From Atrichornis clamosus (lineage: Eukaryota > Chordata > Aves > Passeriformes > Menuridae), in NCBI GenBank assembly GCA_013400975.1, contig WBMZ01003306.1:1-64000 (forward strand): a DNA stretch of 64,000 nt, in the 5' to 3' direction. A model generated the notes under the pieces. It did no database searches and had not been told where the DNA came from. It saw only the letters and a list, made by a program, of their open reading frames with translations. A program made the translations under genes and the position numbers. Below are positions 40,420 through 52,365 of the stretch, one piece after another (the first letter of the stretch is position 1; every line of letters begins with the position of its first letter).

Positions 40420-40628
40420 AGGGTTATCTTGTGAATAAACACTGCACAGGAACTCAGGAGATCTGTACTCGGGGACTGTGTGACACTGGACAACTTGCAT
40501 TATCCCCGTTCTGCATCTCATCTCTTTGTGAAACAAAGGAAATACTTCACTACCTACTGGGAGAATGAAATCATTAGTGCTTGTAAGGTGTTTGCAAACA
40601 AAGTCTGTGATAAGCACCATAAAAACCC
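40420..40628 (+). mobile_element. Ancient MIR-like SINE, sense orientation
   Basis: The order of landmarks follows the amniote MIR consensus as I remember it. AACACTGCACAGGAACTCAG and GAGATCTGTACTC match the tRNA-derived head (GAGCACTGGAC..ACTCAGGAGACCTGGGTTC). GACTGTGTGACACTGGACAA matches the conserved core (CTGTGTGACCTTGGGCAA). CATCTCATCTCTTTGTGAAA and TTCACTACCTACTGGGAGA match the middle, and TGCTTGTAAGGTGTTTGCAA and GATAAGCACCATAAAA the tail. A short deletion removes the CTCTGCCACTGACTTG-like part before the core. Divergence is high, as expected for an element that spread before the bird radiation. Boundaries are approximate. Open frames through it on either strand are not genes. Confidence 0.72.
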
Positions 40629-43600
40629 CCACCTTATTAAGTATGCAAAAAGTGGCAGCAGAAGTTACCTTGAAGGAGCATTGCATGGCAGAGCTTGAGA
40701 ACTACATGGGCATGCTCATAACCTAATCCTGCATAATGTAAATACAAATAGTTCCGTTTGTATGAGAAGACTCTCCTACAAGGATATTACAAAGCAGGAA
40801 TAAAAGATACAAGATTAAACCTGGAACACTTATGTGTTCATTTTATATGCTATGTAAACACAGTAAAAATTGATTAAAAAAGCAAGCTAGTTTGGTCTAA
40901 GTTGACCGTTTTGAATAACTACATTTTTCTTCTGGTATTGTAAAACAAGTCTTCCTGGAGCAAACATGCAATGTTATTCTGGTTTGGCACATGGGTACCC
41001 TGAAAGCAAAAGCTCTTGCCCAAATGCAGTTTCATCTTTGCTTATCCACGAGCAAAAGCAGTCTTTTGCAAACAGGCTGGGCTGAGCCTGGGTCACCATG
41101 GTTGCATCTGATGTCACATATGCTTGTATTTCAATCCAGGTAATACATTCTGTCCAGGCTAGTCAAAAACCCTATGCACATACCTTGTATCCCACCAGGA
41201 AGTTTTCAGGAAATCTCATATGGCTCCATCCCACTGAATGCACAATTTGATAGATCCACATTAATCATATGGCACATATCCATGTAGTCCCGTTCTCAGA
41301 GCACCTCAGACAGAGGTGGAGACAAAGAAATATTACATTTTCCATCTCCTGCTCCACCAACAAATCCATGCTGGCCTATTCAATACAGCTTCCTCCACCT
41401 TAGGTATAGAGTCATATGGTTGCCAGATGCTGGTTGCCAGTATCAGAAGCTTGTCCTTCTCAAATTGGAGCTGAGTTTTAGAGCTTGAGACTTTGTCCTT
41501 CCCGCTGGTAACAACCCAAGAAGTAGAACTGTACTGCATAGGAATAAAAATGTGGCTTAATGGCAGCTTTTTTAACTATTGGTTGTCACTCCTATTAGGA
41601 TCAACAATCAAATAGGATCCTAACGCTGAATAAAACCTGTGGTTCCATTATTCCTCTCCTCAACACTTCTATTAAGTGTATAAATAAAGCACTTTCTACC
41701 ATGGTTTATTGTTACAATTCAGTAGCAAAAATACATCGTTCTGCTCTGGTTTGTTAGCTGGAAATTTTATTTGTGTGCAGATCCTAGCTGAAGTAATTGG
41801 AGAACATTTAATAATTTGGGTAAAATTCATATTTTCATTACTCAGTCTTTACCCTTCATTTAAATCTCCTTGTTCCTCTTCTGGCCATACTCAGGACTGG
41901 GATCTTTCCTCTGTCTCTGGGTCTGTAGCAGAAAGCATTCTCAAAAAGGTTTTCTCCCTTTCACTTCAGTTTGCTTGTCTCTCACCAGGTTACAAGGTTC
42001 AGTACTAAGCTGCCTTCTTGTTTTCAGGAGAAAGCCATGAGCTCTTTGTTAGGCCTGCTGCATTCCTTGAAGTAGAAAAGTTGTTGCCCTTTAATTCTAA
42101 CTCTGCTGTGTTGTCTTCAAGTTTTATTAGCAACCTGTTCTAGACTTTGTTCTCTGTCTCCAGGGAAATACTACATTGTAAGCAATAAAGCTGGAAAAAG
42201 GAAAAAAAAAAAGGAAGAAGAAAAAAAGGAAATTGAGAGCTGGATTAGCATCTCTCTTAGCACTAGAGTGAAAAATATGATCTTGTTTGCAATGAACTCT
42301 TCTTAAACTGGTGGAAATTACAACCCAGAGGTCACACATTTAGTCACTGGCAGCAGAATGTTGTCACTCCCTGCTGGCTGATTCATGAAATAATTTGCTG
42401 TGAAGAAAATTGTTCTTTCACATCAGCTGTAAACAGCTTTTGTCAGACCAGACCTTGATACTGCTTTTGAGTTGCAATCATGCTTTGAACAGAGTTGCAC
42501 ACAGACTCATCATCCCAGCATGGCTGCATCCATGTGTCTGTAAACCAAAGAAGGATCCCACTCAAATGGGGACAAAACCTTAAAGAATGGTTGGGTTTTG
42601 GTGCAAGCGGCTATTACTGTTTCTCATAATGTAATTTATCTGGAAGAGAAATCCTTGCTTTTTCATCTTTCATGTAGTCATCTCTAATTTTATCTTCTGT
42701 GGCATGTAAGTGTTGGTTCATGTATAGAGTTTTGTGGTAAGATTTTGAATTGACTTTGATAACAGTCTTGGTATTTTTGTGTAGGGGAGTCTCAGTAGTC
42801 TCCCTCACTTTCTTCAGTGATTTGATGCCAAACAATTGCCCTGAGACCATCCACAGTCTTAGTGGGTTCCTCACAGTGCAACAGAACAGGTCTTCATTCT
42901 CTGTTTTCAGATTAAACCACATCTTTTATAAACTTAGGTTATTCTGTTTGCTATAGGCAGTGACATTTAGAAAACCTTTTCAGTCAGAATTTTATTTTCT
43001 GCTTTGTGCTCGTGAAGGCCCTTGTCATCCAGAAATGGAGGACATGAGTTGCATTTGCTTTTCTGTGAAGCTAGAACATTTTCAAGGGCAATTCCGAAGC
43101 ACTCCTCTCCCTTCTTTTCCTGTTTTTCCCTTCATTTTCTTAAAGTGTTTTTCTTTGCATATTTCTATACCTTTTTTTCTCTTTTCACCTATTCTTCCTT
43201 GTTGTGCTTGGCTCTCTCCTGTTCTGATTATTCCAGAATTTTTAACTGAAAGAGTAGAGGACTGATTTTTACTTTGCCAATTTTAGCATTAAAATCATCT
43301 TCTTTTTGTAATTTTTGGGTGCATAGCAAAGGAGGATCTAGTATGACCTTTATACAATCCCTGAGACATTTATTACAGAGCTAAAGATTAGTCTATCAGT
43401 CTCTAATATGTAAGTTTGCTTCCTTGTCTTCTCAGCTGAGAGCTCTGCAATTGAAAATTTCTGAAGGGTTTAGTGTTATCTGTTTAATATTCTAGAATAT
43501 TGCCTCAGATGATAATAAAAGATTTTTAAGCTGCAAGGGATAGAATTTTCCTTATGTCATAGCACATTAGATTTAGTGTTGGTATCATCAACACATTTTG

Positions 43601-46600
43601 AAAAGAGCTAAGTATGAGTAAGATCTTCCATTGTCTTGGGAAAAGATTATAATTTCACTTTTTTGTCTTTTCCTTGGATAAAGTGTCATCACAAATAGGT
43701 GATTTAGTGGAAAATTTGCAGTGAATCCACTGTGCAGTTTTCTTTCATGAAAACCACAGGTACAATCGTGCCTTGAAGGCAGAAACTTACTTCAAGCTGG
43801 TGCAAAGCCTCCATGTCCTGACAGGAGCTTCAGGTGGCCACGAGCTACAGGGCCTTTCTGCCTTCTTGCCCTCCAAGGAAATGGGAGCTACTGAGCATTT
43901 TTTTCCCAAGGTCTTATCTTCCTTTTCTAGCACATACATGCCTGTGCCACATTTGCTCCCTACCTTCAGGCACTTGGTGAGGGAAGCAGCGGACGTTCAG
44001 CACAGTTAGCACCCAAAAAAGTCTGTTTTTCAGACTCAGGGCCTGGAAGTTGCCAAGAGGAGCAGCCAGGGTACCAGACTGGAGCTGCAAGGGGTGTTGG
44101 TGTGTCCCCTGGGTGCTGTATGGTCTACAGTCCATGTTCTGAGCTGCTGCTCTCCCCTTCTTCTGGGGAGAAAAAGCTAAGGGGTATCAGCATCCTACTT
44201 AGGTATCGTTTCCAAGGTATTCCCTTCCTCCTTTTGGGCCCATTTAGAGAAGATTGCAAGAGCACACCGTGAGACTTTGTGGTACACAAATTTCTCTGTC
44301 CGAGGTGTTTAGCATGATTTGATTGTTCTCTCCCACAGCAAAATGAACTCCTGCCTTTAGGAATCAGTCAGTCACTGTTTTGTAAATGCTTTCTGCTGTG
44401 TAACCTATACCCAGCCCCGGTTCTGCCACAGTCAGGGTCACATCCACTTTTTAAAGTTATTCCTGCTTTGAAGTGAGGAAGCTGTCAATGCTGTCTGTTA
44501 GCTCCTAGCAAACTCGCTCATTTTAGGGCATGCACATTACACCTTTCAGTGAATGCAGAAGAATAAAATGAAGGAAGGGCAATAATTAAAAAATCCCTTC
44601 AGCTTTTCGTTTTTTCTCAGAGTAATGACAAAATTATATGGCTCAGCTATGTTTTAGATTATCTGTAGTTGGAGTATTTGTTTCTGCACCCAGTAGTTGT
44701 TATTAGAATGTGTGTTAATTAGAACTGATTTAAATAAAAGAATTTTCATTAGGCAGTCTGCGAAAAAAAGTATGAATACTTCTGAATATTTTTAAACTTT
44801 TTAACAGATTGATAGCCTGGTTAGAAATTAGTTTCATTTTTACATTTACACAGGAATATTTCATGCATCCACAGTAATCAGTGCTTTTAGGAATAGGCTG
44901 CTTTAACCTTGATACAAGAAGGTCATGTTGCTACATGGTGGCACAGGGCATCTTCACCCAAAACATTTTTTCCCATTGTATACATTTTCTACTTTTACTT
45001 TTTAACAGGCTATGAGTAGAGCTGCAAATAATGTTAGCATTATATATATAGCCACTTTTTAATTTCAGTGACCATTCACAAAGACACAACAAATGTGTCT
45101 TTCCCTAGCTGGGGAAAAATAAAAATCATTTAAACACATGCATGTGAATTAAATTAGCTAATGGTCATAACTGAAGCATTTCTTTCCTCATGCAGTATAA
45201 CACTGGGTTGCATAAGCTCTTCTGGACATTAATGGTATTCATGTCTTGGAGTATAAGCAGGGAATGCCAAAACTCAACCTCACAAAAAAAAAAAGTATAT
45301 TTACAACAATTACCATTATATTGGTGGAAAGAAATCGTTGTATTGACATGAGACATTTGGCCTGGTTTCCTTCTTTATATTGAAAACATGTTTGAAGAGA
45401 TTTTTTTTTTTCCTCTACTGTTAGTTCTTGCAGTGTCACACAGAGGAATATGTGATGGTAATGTTCTGGTTTATCTAAACAAATACAAAATAAAAGCTAA
45501 TAAAGACTATAATAAAATTAAATTTAAAATAAATAGATTCCATACTAGATATTATAATAATGCCTAAACAGCTACATGAAATAACCTTTTATAAACAGAA
45601 CCAGGATTAATTCTTTGTACTGTATAAATTCTAATAATTTTATTTCTGGACTGTCAGCGCAAGTAAGTTTTTCTTAGTGGGAATAGCAAAGTCTCTGTGA
45701 TCAATAATATTTGTTTATGAGAATAGTAAAAATAGATTTTATAGCAGAAGCATAGAGCTTTTGTTTTGAGAAGCAGCTTTGGATAAAAGCTTTGCATTTG
45801 TTCTTTTCTCCTGGGACTACTAAAGAGAACACTAAAAAGTAAAATGGGTGACCACAGAAGCAAGTAGGGTCACCCATTACCAGGGATTCATTTTATTTCC
45901 ATTAGAGAGGAACTAGAAAGCATCTCACACTATTTGTACCTGATTTTCCATTATAAATTACGGTACATGAGATCATTTAAAAATCACTCAGCCTTTCAGA
46001 TGAAGCCGACTCTCTTGCTGTTCCTTAATAATTGAACAGTAAGAAATACAAGATCTCCATTTTCATCCAACCAAAGTAACTTATCAGATGGAGAGGAGAA
46101 AAAGGTATATGAAGTACAATCTTCCTAAAAGCTCAGAGGTCAGTCTCAGAGGGGGATTTAAAGAGTGGTTTTGGATTCACATTTAGAGGGTCAGGTTTCC
46201 TCTGCAGGAAGGAAACCTGCAGATTGGAGTCCTGGGACCACACACAGTTTGGTGTATCCAGCACAGTTGGTACAGAAGCATTCAGGTGGTACACCAGTAT
46301 GAAGTACATGCACTAAAGTCAGGGCGCTACTGGTTGAAAAACATGATGCAAGTCAGACCTCACCTCTAGTTCACTGCCTCACTGTATGAACTTTCAGTTT
46401 TAAGGCTTCTCCAAAATAAGGAGCAATACACTAAGACAGCAGAACCTCACTGTATAACTTAATTTTTTTTCTGAAAACTGATTCTGATGACAGTCTAGCC
46501 ATTGTCTTGAGTTTCTTTGCATGTTGCTAATGTGAAGGCATTGCAACTTTTTAAAAGATGAAATAGCACAGTGAAAACAAAGTTTGTAAGAAATACTCGA

Positions 46601-49185
46601 GCATGACTGCTGTTGTATTTGCTTCCAGTTCAAGTCATAGGCTAGGAGCCAGCCTATTGAGGGTTGAAGAAGTGTTTTCAGCAACTTCACTGGATCTTGA
46701 GATCTTGGGTTGGATATTGTTCACCTGGTCCCTCCTAGCTCCTTGTCACACACAGCAGAAGCATGTGCCTGTGTGGGAAGTCACGCATGGTCTAGAAATT
46801 CGCAATGAAAACAGCAAAATGTTTTAAAATGCTTTTTTAATACTGGAAAATCTTTTAAGTTTGGCAGTTTTTTCATCTCATTCGGCGTAATCAACTCCTG
46901 CCCAAATACGTAGTCCAATAAGCCTCTGATGCAGTAAGTCAATAGCATAAAAATGGCACAAGTGACCCTTTTGTTCTTTTTTTTCCTTTTTAATCATATA
47001 ACTCAGAATCCCAGATAGTAATTAGTATTTGCAAAATCTATACAAAAACATAAAAAATATTTTTTTTGTTGTTGTTTTATTGGTTTGTTTTGAAAAACTG
47101 TTCACACTTATCAGCTCTTGTCAATAGGCATAAACACTTGATAGGGGACCATTGTATTATCATAAATCTTTATTCTTCTAATTATTTCCATAGTTTCCAG
47201 AAGAGCTATGTAGGCTCTGCTTTCTACAGTGTCTTGCTTAGTTACTCTGGCATGATAGAATTACAGGAAGCTGTGGCACTTAAGTTCCACACAAAAATTC
47301 TTCAAACATGGAAAGGTGGGTGGGCTTCATAAGCATTTGCCTTTTGACAGTGATGATTGAGCAAAGGAAAGGCTTTGCATATTTAGCATAAATTAACATT
47401 TCAATACTTATTTATTATCTATCTCACAGATAGTATGTGAGGTGATTTTGATGACTTGTAACAAATGCTCCTCTTCAGAACATGATACTGTCTCATTTTT
47501 TTTGCACATGGCTTTTTCCAATGAGACAGGAATCCAAGGGCGTCTATAAAAATGGTTTTTGGACGAGATGTTAACCCAGCTGAATTCTATGTTTTGCAAT
47601 TAGAATTGGCACATCAAAAGAATGTACCCTGAATTTCAGTTTGTAACAGATTCTGTCTGAAAGTCATGGGAGAAGACCACTGGGTCTAAGCATAAGTGCA
47701 TGAAATGATTTCTGCAAACTGATGTACTTACTTAGTTGGTTTGGGTGCACAGTCGTTCAGTAAGAGGATCTGCTCTTTTGCTGTACAGGCTCTTGAAGAA
47801 ATTTTAAAACTGCACAATAAATCACTCTTTCCACTTCCTTTTCACCCAGTGGTTAAAGGTTGTGAAGAGCTGTCATAGCACTGGGCACAAAGGATGAACT
47901 ACAGCTGGTATTTTTCAACATTACTCTAGGGATCTCCAGTAGGGCAGAACTTCGCTGCATCATCAAGTTTGAGGAAGCTGATTTCTCTGGCAAAACTCAT
48001 GGGCCTGAGTGTGCTCGTGCTCACATTTGCTTCAAATTTAAATTTGTGTTCAGTAGAGTGGCTTTGGATTCACTGAGAATGTCTAATTTCTGTGAGCTCT
48101 GATTCAGGCCTTTCGTTTAAAATAAAGGCAGAATCTAATGTTAAAGTGCAGTGTATTATTTAATTATTTAATAGTTAATAAAGTTAATTAATAAAATTCT
48201 TAATTCTATTCTGTATTTGCTCATCAGGCATTCCTTCTCTCCAACAGAGACCCACACTAGAGTTGTTTGAGAAATTAAGTTTGTTAAAATAAAAATATAC
48301 CATCATATTCCAACATTTCAGCACTATTTTAATACCACATCTCAGTTTTGCTATTTTGATTGATTTAACTTTCCATACCATATTGAAGCATATGTTTCTG
48401 TAACATTTACAACAGTTTCTCCTTATCAGCAATATTGGAATGGAACATTTTAATAGGCCTCATTCAGGCACTCCCAGTCTCAAAATTTTAAAAGGAAAGT
48501 AGTTTTTTTAAACAAAAACAGACTGTAAAATGAATGTTTCAGTTTCTCATAGAAAGGTGACTCTGGTTTCTGGGCTGCTCTAACAAATATTTATGGACAT
48601 TTCAGCAACAATATGATTAAGCAGAACTTTTCTATGTAGTGGCTGGAGTGGTTGGATCAATTGCAGCAAGATCTGGACCACACTTCCAAGTTGGCATGCT
48701 GTTTCTCCCACATACACATAATGGTTACCTCTTCCACCTGCTCCAAGCAATTTCTGTTTCACAGGATACAAGTCCTAACTTTATAGTTGGTACATTATTT
48801 CTCTTCTGAAATTTATTTTTCTGTTCTAATATGTTCTTGCACTTTAGAAATAATTATTATACAAAAAGATGAAAGGATTGCTTCCCGTTTCTTAAGACAA
48901 AGAGGTAAGCTAGAGATAATTACCTAAGCTGTGATACAGTTTATCAAAAGTAAATCACTTTCTTTTTCTTGTTTAGCCAAATAAGTGTTTGCTTTGTATT
49001 TTTTGCTTTGGTGTGCTTTTCTATGTAAAGCTGTTCCCCCAATTGCTATAATTATATTGTGAAAGTGATATGTTGTGGAAACTAAATGCGATGGTAACTC
49101 ATTGTTTTGCTTTCGTGATCCTCTGTGCAAATCCAGTGAATATCATGTAGTTCCGTTTAACTGTAAAATGCTGGACAAATCTACA
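40629..49185. other. Intron segment, mostly unique sequence
   Basis: No gene recognised. There is an interrupted inverted repeat at 41595-41623, a 40-base purine-only run at 42193-42232, an A12 run near 45284-45295, a T-run near 45402-45412, and a 14-base palindrome at 48033-48046. The GC-richer stretch at 43770-44160 was read in all frames without a recognisable product. Confidence 0.65.
42193..42232. repeat. Purine-only tract, 40 bases
   Basis: Only A and G, with an A11 run and GGAAGAAG units. Low-complexity sequence that could adopt unusual triplex structure; no evidence of function. Confidence 0.7.
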
Positions 49186-49631
49186 GAGATGATGAGGCCT
49201 TGGTGATGATGGCCCTGAGGGGGAAGCTGTGTGAGAAGCGGCTGAAGTCACTTGGTCTATTCAGTCTGGAGGAGACTGAGGGGAGACCTCATTGCAGTCT
49301 ATAGCTTCCACCTCAGGGGAAAAAGAGGGGCAGACATTGGTCTCTTCTCTGGTGAGCAGTGACAGCACCCAAGGGAATGGTCTGAAGCTGAGTCAGGGCA
49401 GGTTTAGACTGGGTATTAGGAAAAGATTTTTCACCCAGTGTAGTTGAGCACTGGAACAGGCTTCCTAGGGAAGTGGTCACAGCACCAAGTCTGACAGAGG
49501 TCCAGAAGAGTTTGGACAATGCTCTCAGGCTCATGGTGTGCCTCTTGGGGCTGTTCTGGGCAGGACCAGGAGTTGGACTTTGATGATCCTCGTGGGTCCT
49601 TTCCAACTCAGGATATTCTATGATTCTACGA
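49186..49631 (+). mobile_element. CR1 LINE 3' fragment, sense orientation
   Basis: The fragment contains GAGACTGAGGGGAGACCTCA, TTTTTCACCCAG, TTGAGCACTGGAACAGGCTT, GGGAAGTGGTCACAGCACCA and ends GATATTCTATGATTCTACGA, the diagnostic CR1 tail with two octamer-like repeats. It is about 445 bases long and 5'-truncated. It matches the antisense copy at 62849 through most of its length, so both are from the same or close subfamilies. Stops and indels break the reading frame. The antisense open frame at 49313-49795 is a by-product of this element, not a gene. Confidence 0.93.
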
Positions 49632-52133
49632 AATACGGTGTACATAGCTTGACTTGTGTTAAAAGCACTAGCTGTTGCATATATTAGGATCTGTCTTGTG
49701 AGATTACACCCTGTATCATGGATTTCTGGTACAAAATCTATTACTCTGTCCCTTAACAACTCCATGCAGGTTAGGACGAAGTGTTTATTTGCCACATAAT
49801 TTATGGTTTCCTTACTCAGCTAACGCTTTGTCCTTACATGTCCTTTCGTGTCACATACCATCTTTTGTAATTCTTCATCTTCACTTCCCAAGAGCAGAAT
49901 TGCTATGGTTTTGTTTTATAATCTTGAAGTTCAGGTTTTGTTTATTTATGACTTCATGATGAAAAAGTATTGTGTGTCAGAACTTTCCTAGAAGCCAGTG
50001 GACTCCCTAGAGCAGAGAGTCACTGTGTTGATGGAGTCCTGGAACTTCTACATTTTCAAAGCTTAGAATAGCAAAATTCATTTTGTAAATAAACTCTGCA
50101 GGTTCTGTAAAGACTGTAGTCCTTCTGGGTACATTCATCTGAGTCCAGATATAGAATCAGAACTTTAACTTCCTCTGTCCTGCCTTGCTCTAGAGCTTTT
50201 ATGTCTCTCATGTCTCCTTCTGAAGTACTGTCTCCTTACAAAATGGCTTTGATGTTGCTGTAGGGTGAAGTTTTTCTTAAAGACTAAAAATCTTTGATCT
50301 GTAGCAGACAAAGAGGTTGGTTCTTACATGGGTGTTTCAATAAGATGTTCTATGTGATTTGCACATGAAAATGTTATCTAAATACTTAGAATGTGGAAGC
50401 CAGTTAGGAAGAAAAGTAGTTATCGAAGCTTGATCAGTTTGAATGCTTGGTGTAATTGTGAACTCAGTTATTACCGTGCTCAGTTTTTTATTGTGGAGGA
50501 GGATTTGCCAAGGCTGAAAAAGAAATTAATCCAACTTTCTCATTAAAACTTACTTTGAAAAAGATCATTGATTGTGCACTGACCATTCATTGTCATACCA
50601 ATGATTTTCTAATTATTTTTCTCTGCATTGACAAAGTAGAGGTGGCTAAAGACCCACTTGAATGTTCACAGTGCACATGTTGCTAGGCTGTCTACTGAAA
50701 ATGTTACTTTGATTTTTGCAAAAGATGAGAAGAGATTAAACTCTTCCTCACATGCTGAAAAATACTCTGTCTTCAAAAATATTCATAGTAAAGGCAGCTA
50801 AAATGCATAAAAATGGTCTGTTATTGCTTTTTATGTATGTGATTCTTGCCATTGCTAGACAGGTGATGCTATATGACAGTGGGGGACAAGCTTTTCTCAG
50901 TAACTCTTAAGACAGTAAAAGTTTCAGAGCACCTGAAATAATGAAAAAGATTCACCAAATGCAAATGACAGCTTTCATCTTCCTTTATGAAGCACATGCT
51001 CATGAATATATACATTTTTGCATATGTACAAGCTCAAGTGTATCTGCCTTCCGATGAATGAAAGAATACGGAAATTATGTATTCAGAATTAGTTAGAAGT
51101 TTGCTTTTTTTTGTTGAATTCTCCAATTTAATTGAAGTTCCCTTCCTGAGTTGGAACATTTCTTAGAGGCTGCCAGATTTGAGAAGGGAGCACTGTTATC
51201 CCCTTCTCCTTTCTTCTAAAGTTTTTGTGCTATTTTAAATACCAGTGTTTGCTTTTGGTGATATTAACAGCCTTTTGGCAGTTCTGTGCTGTTTGTCTGC
51301 TCAATCTGTCCATCTAAAGTAGCAGAGCATGAGAAGCTGATCTCCTGAGGGAACTCCAACAATATCGACAGGCTTGATTGACATAAAACCAGTCTCTCTC
51401 TTTCACCTCCACTGAACTCTTAGAGTAAATTCAGGGCCTGACTGAAGTGAGATAGGGTTTTAGCCATTGACTTCCATGGGAACAGAATTTGAACACTAAC
51501 AACTACTGCCCTCTTCTAAGGCAGCCCTGAATATCTTGGCAAATGCTATTTAGAAGCACTATCAATTTGATCCTGCTTCCTTCTCAGGATTCAAAGCCAA
51601 GTTCAGGGCTATTTATGTCTTATTACCTAGAGAAGGCTTTGGATGGGAGCTACAGCAAGCATTTAAATCTTTGCCTTGAAAAATGGGTTATGGCTTAATG
51701 AACCTTGTTCAGGTTAAAGCAGTTATTTATTCTTGATATTTGTGTTTGTTGCTGTCAGGTAGAAGTCAATGAAAGAGCAGTGCCTTCTATCTTGAAGAGT
51801 TTATCAGGATGGAATAGCCTGAAATTTGTTTCAAGTGAATCAATTCTCACTTTTTTGACAGGAAAATAGCAACAGTAGATTTTCCAGATATGCTTCAAAA
51901 TACCACATATGCTCAAAACTTAGAGGATGTCAAGAACTATACAAAAAGATCTGCTTATCACTTCAAAATGTGAACATCTACAGATATCCAAATTACATTT
52001 TCTATTAAGTCAGCAGTACAAAAGGTGAGAGAAGAGGCAGAGACATAGGCATTTATTTTCAGTCAGTCTGTTCATACAGAGGAAAGGAAAAGTAAAAATG
52101 CAGTCCATAAATTGAAGAGTGTCTGTGTGGAAT

Positions 52134-52199
52134 GGAAAAGAAAAAAAAAAAGAAAAGTTTAAAATACTCCTTTTTTTTTTCTTTCCTCCTTCCCCTTCT
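52134..52199. repeat. Purine tract followed by pyrimidine tract (imperfect hairpin)
   Basis: A purine-only run (52134-52157, with A11) is followed after nine bases by a pyrimidine-only run (52167-52199, with T10). The flanks GGAAAAG and CTTTCC also pair, with one bulge. The RNA could form a long A/U stem. Probably a pair of simple repeats. Confidence 0.65.
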
Positions 52200-52325
52200 G
52201 AAGTATTTGGGGGTGAAATACACTACTTCTGCTGCAATCCAACAATATTATTCATCTAATGTTGAGATTGTTTGACTAGTTGCTAAATATTTTCTTTTTA
52301 AATTGATGACCATAGTACCTAATTG

Positions 52326-52365
52326 TTTGGATTTTGGTTTTTTGGGGGTGGTTTGGTTTTTTTTG
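52326..52365. repeat. G/T-rich low-complexity stretch
   Basis: Repeated GGTTT and T runs with a G5 block; similar in style to 1501-1584. Confidence 0.65.

Noticed and set aside
40279..40686. 135-codon minus-strand open frame
   Set aside because: It is antisense to the MIR-like SINE and has no recognisable domain.
49313..49795. 160-codon minus-strand open frame
   Set aside because: It runs antisense through the sense CR1 fragment at 49186-49631; its residues are a reverse translation of the retrotransposon tail.
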